A stretch of 64,000 bases of DNA, taken from SAR86 cluster bacterium. GTDB lineage: Bacteria; Pseudomonadota; Gammaproteobacteria; Magnimaribacterales; AG-339-G14. Shown here piece by piece: positions 57,458 through 64,000 of the stretch. Numbering within the stretch: position 1 is the first letter of the stretch; every line of letters begins with the position of its first letter. Location: assembly GCA_028140145.1 (NCBI GenBank), contig JAOIOC010000003.1, positions 40,629-104,628 of the forward strand, written 5' to 3'. The notes under the pieces are model-generated. The model was given only the letters and a program-made list of their open reading frames with translations, was not told the origin of the DNA and made no database searches. The position numbers were made by a program, and so were the translations under genes.

Positions 57458-58885
57458 TTAAAATCTTGCGTTCTGTCTTTTTCTACTGCCGTGCTTTAAG
57501 TAAACATCTTTGGCAATTTTTTTAAATTCAATGTTTGATCTTGATGCCCAAATTGTCTCTCGAGCCTTTTTCGCTGAGAGAACTGGATCAACTAATTTCT
57601 CAAAATACATATCACTTAATTCTGCATTGTGAATTTTGTCTAAACACATATTAGAAATTTTTGGTATTTGTGCTTTTATCCAGTCTGCATTTGGATCTTG
57701 ATCTTTACTTTGCTTAAGAACTGAATAAATTCTAGGTAGGTTTATGCCAGTGACTCCGCTTTGCATTTGAACTTGGCAAATATGAATACCTGGCTCGTAA
57801 TCTACAAACAGCTCTGCGAGGAGAGGCGATGTTTTTTGCCAAGGCTGCCACAAGTTATATGAAGCAAAAGACATAATCATGGCTCTCATTCTAAAATTGA
57901 TCCATCCTCCGTTTCTCAAATACTGAATACACGCATCAAGAAATGGAAAACCTGTCTCTCCCAAAATCCATTTTTCTATAAGCTCATTGTTTGCGTCCTG
58001 TCTTAACTCATCTGCCATAGGATGCATGGAGTTAAACTCAAGCTCAGGTTCAGTTTCAAGCTTTTGGATAAAATGGCAGTGCCAGTAAAGCCTTTTTTTA
58101 AATGAATTTAAGTCTTTTTTGTATCCGCTTATTTCTAACTCCCTGAGAAGTTTTTGATAAATCTCTCTGATGGAAACAGAGCCGAACGCAATATGCGGGG
58201 AAAGCCTTGAACATGAATGCTCGGCCTCATGCGGCGATGACATCTTAAAACTGTATCCAGCGCATCTTTCCTTTAAGAAGCTATCTAACAAGATGTAAGC
58301 ATGATCAGAGCCTCCTGATTGAAAAGACGAGTTTTTTTTCTTTTGAAATTGACGATCTTTTAAAAATAAATTTAATGGTTTTAAGGGCTTATCTATCTTG
58401 TTTATATATTGGTTTGTATAAGGTTCTTTAAGTAAAGGCTTACTCATTTGATCTTCCCAATCTTTTGCCCATTTATCTCTATTAGGGGCCTTAACTTGAA
58501 TCCCAAAATCTGAATAGAGCTTAATCTTCTCTTTTTTTAAAAAATGATCTCGAAAACCATTGAAGTCATCTCTGAAATAACCAACATCAGTGCAATGGTT
58601 AGCATGAATCATTGATTCTGAAAAATGAGTTTCAATCCATTTTTGGAGGTCAAGATAATTTCCTGAAAACACATGAATTTGAGAATTTTTTTCTTTAAGC
58701 TTTTGATCCAAATCTTTCAAGCAATCGAAAAGAAAATTTAATTGAATTTTCGATTTACCATTTGCTTGCCAATAGTTTTGATCGTAAAGATAAACAACTC
58801 CATAATCTTGATTCTTAGATCCATGGAATAAAGCAGGATTGTCAAACATCCTTACATTTCGATGAATCAACACAATATCTTTCAT
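57458..58885 (-). CDS. Cryptochrome/photolyase family protein, group lacking the WxW motif
   Basis: A 475-residue flavoprotein. The N-terminal alpha/beta domain starts IVLIHRNVRMFDNPALFHG; the C-terminal FAD-binding domain includes GYSFKMSSPHEAEHSCSRLSPHIAFGS, YWHCHFIQKLE and ETGFPFLDACIQYLRNGGW. Where E. coli photolyase has its WQW electron-transfer tryptophans, this protein has ICQVQMQSG, matching a known bacterial subgroup (xPGIHxxQxQMQxG) rather than classical CPD photolyases. It could repair DNA or sense light; the function of this subgroup is not settled. It is divergent from the TPR gene. Confidence 0.85.
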   Translation of the reverse strand: MKDIVLIHRNVRMFDNPALFHGSKNQDYGVVYLYDQNYWQANGKSKIQLNFLFDCLKDLDQKLKEKNSQIHVFSGNYLDLQKWIETHFSESMIHANHCTDVGYFRDDFNGFRDHFLKKEKIKLYSDFGIQVKAPNRDKWAKDWEDQMSKPLLKEPYTNQYINKIDKPLKPLNLFLKDRQFQKKKNSSFQSGGSDHAYILLDSFLKERCAGYSFKMSSPHEAEHSCSRLSPHIAFGSVSIREIYQKLLRELEISGYKKDLNSFKKRLYWHCHFIQKLETEPELEFNSMHPMADELRQDANNELIEKWILGETGFPFLDACIQYLRNGGWINFRMRAMIMSFASYNLWQPWQKTSPLLAELFVDYEPGIHICQVQMQSGVTGINLPRIYSVLKQSKDQDPNADWIKAQIPKISNMCLDKIHNAELSDMYFEKLVDPVLSAKKARETIWASRSNIEFKKIAKDVYLKHGSRKRQNARF

Positions 58886-58963
58886 GGGAAATGAATCTTA
58901 TATCCTTAATCCATTTATATTCATATAAAAATATATATTCAAATAAAGTGGTAAATTAAAGTT

Positions 58964-59401
58964 ATGAGAAACATATTTTTAATAATTATTTTTATAACAA
59001 CGCAAAGTATTTTTGCTGCAAGTTACAACAAGCCATCAGCTTCGAAACTTTATAAAGAAGCAGTGGAACTAGTAAAAAAAGAACAATTCGAGAGTGCAAT
59101 AAAAAAACTCACAAAATACACCAAAAAAAAGCCAAAGGACTCAGACGGATGGACCTTATTGGCCTTTTCAAATAGAAAAATAAGTGAGTTTGATAAAGCA
59201 AAGAAATTTTATGAAAAGGCAATAGCTATTGATGAAAACAATAAAACTGCTTTGGAATACCAAGGAGAGTTCTTTGCTCAAATCGGTGAAATGGAAAAAG
59301 CTAAAGAAAATTTAGAGAAATTGCTGTCTCTCTGTCCAAACTCATGCAAAGAATATGAGATGCTGAAGGATTATATCAGCGGCAAGGCAAAAAAAAGCTA
59401 A
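58964..59401 (+). CDS. Exported TPR-repeat protein
   Basis: A 145-residue protein with a signal peptide (1-19, IFITTQSIFAASY) followed by about three tetratricopeptide repeats: LYKEAVELVKKEQFESAIKKL, DGWTLLAFSNRKISEFDKAKKFY and ALEYQGEFFAQIGEMEKAKENL. Two C-terminal cysteines (LCPNSCKEYEM) could form a disulfide in the periplasm. TPRs bind partners; none is evident. It is 10 bases ahead of the alkyltransferase gene. Confidence 0.8.
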   Translation: MRNIFLIIIFITTQSIFAASYNKPSASKLYKEAVELVKKEQFESAIKKLTKYTKKKPKDSDGWTLLAFSNRKISEFDKAKKFYEKAIAIDENNKTALEYQGEFFAQIGEMEKAKENLEKLLSLCPNSCKEYEMLKDYISGKAKKS

Positions 59402-59411
59402 TTTAGACTTT

Positions 59412-59690
59412 ATGGTAGGCACATCATTTCAAAAGAAAGTTTGGAAAGAATTAAAAAAAATTCCTTATGGCGAAACCAGATCTTACAAGGAAGTTGCTCT
59501 TGCAATTGGCCATCCTCAATCCGCTAGAGCAGTTGCTAATGCTTGTGCCAAGAACCCTTATGCGCCCACAGTCCCGTGTCATAGAGTAGTTAGATCTGAT
59601 GGCAATTTAGGGGGCTACAGCGCTAAAGGTGGCATCAAAAAAAAGGCAGAACTTTTAAGAATGGAAAGCCAAAATGTACGCAAAAGATAA
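59412..59690 (+). CDS. One-domain methylated-DNA-cysteine S-methyltransferase (MGMT/Ogt C-terminal domain)
   Basis: A 92-residue protein equal to just the C-terminal domain of Ogt/MGMT. FQKKVWKELKKIPYGETRSYKEVA starts the domain, RAVANACAKNP is the DNA-binding helix, and PCHRVVRSDGNLGGY holds the methyl-accepting cysteine, so it is not an alkyltransferase-like protein, which would have Trp there. The usual N-terminal domain is missing, with no upstream coding for it. It overlaps the next photolyase-like gene by 17 bases, suggesting coupled repair functions. Confidence 0.9.
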   Translation: MVGTSFQKKVWKELKKIPYGETRSYKEVALAIGHPQSARAVANACAKNPYAPTVPCHRVVRSDGNLGGYSAKGGIKKKAELLRMESQNVRKR

Positions 59691-60816
59691 TACAAAAAAC
59701 CTGTTTAAATTAGCTAATTCAGTTGCTGAAAATTTTGTCTCTAATAATTTGTCGGACTATCAAGGGTTAAGAAATTACGATTATGGACCTGAAAAAAGAG
59801 ATAATGTTTCTTGTTTGTCGCCTTTCATTGCCCACAGACTTATCCTTGAACAAGAGCTGATAAATCGGTCATTAGATTTCTACTCATTTGCAAAAATAGA
59901 AAAATTTATCCAAGAGATATACTGGAGAACTTATTGGAAAGGTTGGTTGGAATTAAGGCCTGCCGTCTGGGAAGATTTTATTTCTGAAGGGGTGGAGATA
60001 TACGATGAATCCGCTTATGAAAAAGCTACTAATGGCAATACAGGGATTGATTGCTTTGATTTTTGGATCAAAGAATTAAAAGAAGAAAATTACCTTCATA
60101 ACCATACGAGAATGTGGTTCGCAAGTATCTGGATTTTTACCCTAGGCCTTCCTTGGCAGTTAGGGGCTGAATTCTTTATGAAATATCTATTGGATGGAGA
60201 TGCAGCTTCAAACACTCTAAGTTGGCGGTGGGTTGCCGGCATCCAAACAAAAGGCAAGCACTATATTGCTAGATCATCAAACATATCAAAATTTACCGAC
60301 GGTAGATTTCATCCAAAAGGATTGAATACCGTTGCCGAATCTTTAAATGAAGAAAAAGAATATTTAAAAGAGCCTTTAAACCTGACATTTAATGAAACAA
60401 AAAAACATAACACTCTTGTGATGTTTGAAAATGACCTTTGGCTAGAGGGGAGAGAAAACTTCTACAAGAGCTATGAAAATATATATTTGATTCTGCTAAA
60501 TAATGCTCACAGAAAAATAGAATTAGATGAAAAAGTATTGGCTTTTAAAAAGAAAGCTCTTAGCGATGCGCAGACATATCTTGATAATTCTTCTTTGGAA
60601 TCGCCAGAGAAGTTACAGCAACTTAATTTATTTGACGCTGTCTATCCATCTGTAGGAGAAAATCTAGATTTTTTAAGAGAGGTTCAGAAAACAAATAATA
60701 CGGACATCAACTTTATAACTCGCGAAGAAGACATTTTTTGTTGGGAGTTTTCAAATAAGGGGTTCTTTAATTTTAAGAAAAATATCCCTAATATCTTGAA
60801 AAAATTCTCTTATTAA
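59674..60816 (+). CDS. Photolyase-like FAD-binding protein with apparently permuted domains
   Basis: A 380-residue protein that begins with the FAD-binding half of photolyases: RNYDYGPEKRDNVSCLSPFIAHRLI (from about 33), KFIQEIYWRTYWKGWLELRP, and SNTLSWRWVAGIQTKGKHYIA with the conserved WxW. There is no N-terminal antenna domain. From about residue 245, KHNTLVMFENDLWLEGRENF and YLILLNNAH look like the alpha/beta domain opening of photolyases, and KGFFNFKKNIPNIL is near the end, suggesting that the two domains are in reversed order. Homologous single-gene forms occur in marine Proteobacteria; function is unknown. Confidence 0.75.
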   Translation: MYAKDNTKNLFKLANSVAENFVSNNLSDYQGLRNYDYGPEKRDNVSCLSPFIAHRLILEQELINRSLDFYSFAKIEKFIQEIYWRTYWKGWLELRPAVWEDFISEGVEIYDESAYEKATNGNTGIDCFDFWIKELKEENYLHNHTRMWFASIWIFTLGLPWQLGAEFFMKYLLDGDAASNTLSWRWVAGIQTKGKHYIARSSNISKFTDGRFHPKGLNTVAESLNEEKEYLKEPLNLTFNETKKHNTLVMFENDLWLEGRENFYKSYENIYLILLNNAHRKIELDEKVLAFKKKALSDAQTYLDNSSLESPEKLQQLNLFDAVYPSVGENLDFLREVQKTNNTDINFITREEDIFCWEFSNKGFFNFKKNIPNILKKFSY

Positions 60817-60831
60817 CTAAATTTAATATAG

Positions 60832-62667
60832 ATGACATTTAAATTAGCTTTCAAATATCTATTTCGACTGATTTTATTGGCTCTTTTGGCTATTTCGATT
60901 TATTTAGTGAATCTTTTTTTTATGAAGCCTTTTTCAATAGATCATTTTTTAGCCAAAGAAACTTTTCTTGAAATAATTGATTCACCTGAGTCAATGACTT
61001 ACATAGGAATCTTTGATAAATACAATTGGCTTACCGGTCATGCATCAAAATTAACCATTCCAAGTCAGAAACAATTAGATCGCGACAAAGCGAAAGCAAG
61101 AAAGATTTTAGAGACTTTAAGATCTTATGATGATGAAAATCTAAGCAGCATCCAAAGAGCTTCAAAAAAAATAGCTATTTTCGATACTGAGAATACGTTG
61201 TTGAGATTAGATGCTTTCCCTTTCCATAACTACGTTCTCAATCAGATAGGCGGTGCTCACATTGATATGGTTGAATTCATGACAGATACCCATCCGATTA
61301 GAAATATAACAGAAGCAGAAGCTTACATAGACAGAGTAAGACTTTTTGAAGCAGTTTTTGAGGGGCATCTGTATGAATTAAATGGGCAAAAAGCCATTGA
61401 CTTTTATGCGCCAAAATTTGTTTACGAACGAGTCATTGCTCAGCTTGATGAATTCTTAAACTTCTCATTTGAGGAGCATCCTATCTATACAGAATTCATT
61501 AGAAAAATTAAAGATTTAGACTTTTCAGAAGATCAGAAAATACAGTTGCGAGAGAAGCTTAAACAAGCAATCAGACAAAGCATCGATAAAGCATTTAAGA
61601 TGATGAAAGATTTTTTGATTTCAACTCAACCTCAAGCAAATAATAATCATGGGTTATGGTCCCAACCGAATGGCGATAAATATTATGAGTTGAGAATAAG
61701 AACTTATACAACTACAGATTATTCGCCCCAAGAAATTCACGACATGGGTCTTAGCGAAGTAGAGCGAGTTAGCAATAGGATGAAAACTATCCTGACGCAA
61801 TTAGGATACAGCCAAGATAAGTCTGTGGGTATTTTAATGAACGAGTTAAATGAGGATCCGCAATTTCTCTACGACGATACTCCCGATAGAAAACAGATTG
61901 CGATTAAAGATTATTCCGAGATGGTTGATGAGGCATACGTTGTTTTAGAAAAATACTTTCATACTATGCCGAAATCTAAAGTCATCGTTAAAGCAGTCCC
62001 AGAGTACTCAGAAAAAACCGCGGCGGGTGGATATTACAGATCGCCTGCTTTGGATGGGAGTCGGCCTGGCGTCTTTTATGCAAATTTGTACGATATCAAG
62101 CAAACTCCAAAGTACGGCATGAAAACACTTGCCTATCATGAGGCTATTCCGGGCCATCATCACCAAATAGCTCATTCCTTGGAAAATGAAGATCTAACTT
62201 ATTATCGAAAATTTGGTTATAGAACTTCGGCATTTTCAGAAGGATGGGCTCTTTACGCAGAACAGCTCGCCTTGGAAGCTGGCTTGGCTGATAACCCTTT
62301 GGATGAATTAGGTATTTTACAAAGTGAACTTTTCAGAGCAGTCAGATTGGTAGTAGATACAGGAATGCACTATAAAAGATGGACTCGTGAAGAAGCTATG
62401 GCGTACATGAAAGCAAAAACTGGAATGTCTGACACTGAGGTGAGAGTTGAGATAGAGCGCTATATTGTATGGCCTGCTCAGGCGCTTAGCTATAAGGTCG
62501 GTATGATAAAAATACTAGAGCTAAGAAAAAAAGCTCAAGATGCCTTGGGCGAAAAGTTCAACATAAAAGACTTTCACTCTGCTCTCTTAGATCATGGCAG
62601 TCCTCCTCTTTTTATTGTTGAAGAGAAAGTAAATGACATGATTAGTAATGCAAAGTCGTTGAATTAA
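60832..62667 (+). CDS. DUF885 family membrane-anchored metallopeptidase-like protein
   Basis: A 611-residue protein with an N-terminal signal anchor (about 10-28). The metal-binding region YHEAIPGHHHQIAHS fits the family's HExxxGHxxQ motif, and AFSEGWALYAEQLALE provides the downstream Glu. RYIVWPAQALSYKVGMIKILELR is the standard DUF885 C-terminal block. Members are predicted gluzincin-like peptidases outside the cytoplasm and are abundant in marine Gammaproteobacteria. It is 15 bases after the photolyase-like gene. Confidence 0.9.
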   Translation: MTFKLAFKYLFRLILLALLAISIYLVNLFFMKPFSIDHFLAKETFLEIIDSPESMTYIGIFDKYNWLTGHASKLTIPSQKQLDRDKAKARKILETLRSYDDENLSSIQRASKKIAIFDTENTLLRLDAFPFHNYVLNQIGGAHIDMVEFMTDTHPIRNITEAEAYIDRVRLFEAVFEGHLYELNGQKAIDFYAPKFVYERVIAQLDEFLNFSFEEHPIYTEFIRKIKDLDFSEDQKIQLREKLKQAIRQSIDKAFKMMKDFLISTQPQANNNHGLWSQPNGDKYYELRIRTYTTTDYSPQEIHDMGLSEVERVSNRMKTILTQLGYSQDKSVGILMNELNEDPQFLYDDTPDRKQIAIKDYSEMVDEAYVVLEKYFHTMPKSKVIVKAVPEYSEKTAAGGYYRSPALDGSRPGVFYANLYDIKQTPKYGMKTLAYHEAIPGHHHQIAHSLENEDLTYYRKFGYRTSAFSEGWALYAEQLALEAGLADNPLDELGILQSELFRAVRLVVDTGMHYKRWTREEAMAYMKAKTGMSDTEVRVEIERYIVWPAQALSYKVGMIKILELRKKAQDALGEKFNIKDFHSALLDHGSPPLFIVEEKVNDMISNAKSLN

Positions 62668-62724
62668 TTTTTTAGCCTAGCCCTGTTAAATTAAAAATTT
62701 CTTGGATAGAATTTATCAGAGATT

Positions 62725-63594
62725 ATGAACAACAGTTTTTCAGCAGAGAAGTTTGAAAGTCAGAAACTTCCTTTCAAAGTAAAAAGATTATCGCCCTCGA
62801 TCGGGGCAGAACTACTTGAAATAGATTTAAGAGAAGATTTGAATCAATCGACATTAGATATGATCTACAAAGCTCTTTTAACGTACAAAGTTATTTTTTT
62901 TAGAGACCAGATGATTTCAACAGAAGAGCATTTAAACTTTGCTCGTAATTTTGGCTCGCTAGAAATTCATCCTTTTGCACCTCAAAAAGAAAATTTTCCA
63001 GAAGTGCTGAAAATTACACACGATAAAGACAACAGAGGCAAAGAAAATACTTGGCATTCAGATGTAACTTGGAGACAAGAACCTTCTCTGGGTTCAGTAT
63101 TAAGAATGATTGAGTGTCCTGATTACGGAGGAGATACTCTTTTTGCAGACATGGGAGCAGCCTACGAAGATCTTCCTGACGAGGTCAAAGAAAAGCTTGA
63201 TGGTGCCGTTGCCATTCATGATTTTGCCAACTTCAGAAAGGGCTTAGTGAAGGCAGGAAAAACTGAAGAAGAGATTGAAGCTGTGAATAAGAAATTTCCA
63301 AATCCAGAGCATCCTGTCATAAGAACTCATCCAGATACTGAGCAAAAGAGTATTTACGTCAATAGGGCGTTTACTCAATTTATCAAAGGCTGGGATCCAG
63401 ATGAATCTGAGAAAATGCTCAACTTTCTTTATTCCAGAGCATCCATTCCTGAGTATCAGTGTCGATTTATTTGGGAGCCAAACTCAATTGCATTTTGGGA
63501 TAATCGAGCATGCCAACATTACGCTGCTTCTGACTATTGGCCTAATGTCCGAAAAGTTGAGAGAGTAACTATCGTCGGTGATAGGCCTTACTAG
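62725..63594 (+). CDS. TauD/TfdA family 2-oxoglutarate/Fe(II) dioxygenase
   Basis: A 289-residue oxygenase. The iron ligands are His and Asp in NTWHSDVTWRQEP (about 110-122) and a distal His in WDNRACQHYAASDYW; the cosubstrate Arg is in VRKVERVTIVGDRPY. RPLSPxIGAEI-type opening appears as KRLSPSIGAELLEIDL. Family members act on taurine, chlorophenoxyacetates, sulfate esters, carnitine-like compounds and others. No sulfonate transport genes are adjacent, so the substrate is open. Genes on either side are unrelated. Confidence 0.93.
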   Translation: MNNSFSAEKFESQKLPFKVKRLSPSIGAELLEIDLREDLNQSTLDMIYKALLTYKVIFFRDQMISTEEHLNFARNFGSLEIHPFAPQKENFPEVLKITHDKDNRGKENTWHSDVTWRQEPSLGSVLRMIECPDYGGDTLFADMGAAYEDLPDEVKEKLDGAVAIHDFANFRKGLVKAGKTEEEIEAVNKKFPNPEHPVIRTHPDTEQKSIYVNRAFTQFIKGWDPDESEKMLNFLYSRASIPEYQCRFIWEPNSIAFWDNRACQHYAASDYWPNVRKVERVTIVGDRPY

Positions 63595-63601
63595 AATCAT
63601 T

Positions 63602-64000
63602 CTAGATAGAAGACTTAGCAGCTATTGATCTTCCTTGCATGGATAAATAAATTGCTAAAGGAATAATTGCTATTGGCGCCAGGGATAAGCTCAATCCCAA
63701 AACAATCAAGGCATTGAATAATAATCCACCCGAGGCATCGCCAAATCTATTGGTAAACGTATCTATAAAAACAGTTGATTTATATTTTTCAGATTTCTCC
63801 AATGTTGTATAAACGCTTTCTCTTGCAGGTTTATTTATTGCGTATTCAAAGGGCCTCATGACAGCCGATAAAATAACAAACAGTATTACCCCAGAAGAAC
63901 TTAGCAATATATTCGCCATGTAGCCTGAAATTGCTAAGAAAGCTATGGAGAATAATGCCCCGTAAGCAATTAAGACAAACTTGATACCAAAAAATCTATT
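63602..64000 (-). CDS. ADP/ATP-translocase-like carrier, C-terminal part (5' end beyond window)
   Basis: The track calls 105 residues from an ATG at 63919, but the frame stays open to the window edge, adding 27 hydrophobic codons (NRFFGIKFVLIAYGALF), so this is the C-terminal part of a larger membrane protein. RPFEYAINKPARESVYTTLEKSEKYKSTVFIDTFTNRFGDASGG matches the cytoplasmic signature of the NTP/NDP-exchange (Tlc) family and its major-facilitator-like relatives. The gene is convergent with tauD-like, 7 bases away. The substrate is unknown. Confidence 0.75.
   Translation of the reverse strand, partial: NRFFGIKFVLIAYGALFSIAFLAISGYMANILLSSSGVILFVILSAVMRPFEYAINKPARESVYTTLEKSEKYKSTVFIDTFTNRFGDASGGLLFNALIVLGLSLSLAPIAIIPLAIYLSMQGRSIAAKSSI

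Noticed and set aside
59412-59690. Alkyltransferase-like (ATL) protein
   Set aside because: The active site is PCHRV with cysteine, not PWHRV, so methyl transfer should be possible.

Overview
The window is the replication-origin neighbourhood of an AT-rich, tightly packed proteobacterial chromosome. Gene order closely follows the oriC region of Pseudomonas-type Gammaproteobacteria: coxBA-ctaG-coxC-SURF1-ctaA, aroE-tsaC, def-fmt-trkA, lpxL-glyS-gmhB-plsC, gyrB-recF-dnaN-dnaA, rpmH-rnpA-yidD-yidC-mnmE-mnmG-rsmG-parA-parB, the atp operon and glmU-glmS. Strong AT bias, overlapping genes, many TTG starts, two photolyase-like proteins, many iron-dependent dioxygenases and a DUF885 peptidase together suggest a streamlined surface-ocean gammaproteobacterium, possibly of the SAR86 type. 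The lineage is an inference from gene content, not from a marker comparison.

Layout. (1) 1-6.1 kb, minus strand: aa3-type cytochrome c oxidase with its assembly factors (Cox11/CtaG, SURF1, an SCO-like protein, heme A synthase). (2) 6.1-15.9 kb: aroE, tsaC and purE on minus; def, fmt, trkA and trkH on plus; a lipid A acyltransferase; then a single-chain glycyl-tRNA synthetase, gmhB and plsC. (3) 16-19.2 kb: psiE and small uncharacterised genes, including a Coq4-like pair and a 102-residue protein with its own terminator. (4) 19.2-25.2 kb, minus: gyrB, recF, dnaN, dnaA, with a parS site inside recF. (5) About 25.2-25.3 kb: probable oriC with DnaA boxes; coding direction switches here. (6) 25.3-33.3 kb, plus: rpmH to parB. 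(7) 33.4-43.0 kb, plus: the complete F1Fo ATP synthase operon, then glmU and glmS. (8) 43.0-64 kb: an accessory region. It begins with a short element exactly at the glmS stop codon, and continues with a secreted ceramidase-like hydrolase, 2-oxoglutarate/Fe(II) dioxygenases, a cupin, an alkaline phosphatase, rlmN, a PhyH / acyl-CoA ligase / cytochrome b561 operon, two photolyase-family genes flanking a one-domain alkyltransferase, a DUF885 protein, a TauD-like dioxygenase and the end of an ADP/ATP-translocase-like carrier.

The most unusual structure is at 42979-43622. An 8-bp direct repeat (GTCACTGT) brackets 18-bp imperfect terminal inverted repeats that enclose a single 171-codon gene with GIY-YIG-like features. 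The left repeat supplies the last codon and stop of glmS, and the original glmS end remains on the far side. This looks like a minimal mobile element adapted to the glmS 3' end. Other points of interest are the replacement of GlyQ/GlyS by a single-chain enzyme in the conserved locus, a photolyase-like protein whose domain order appears permuted, a lysine/proline tail on GyrB, and a secreted methyltransferase. No tRNA, rRNA, CRISPR array or recognisable transposase was seen.
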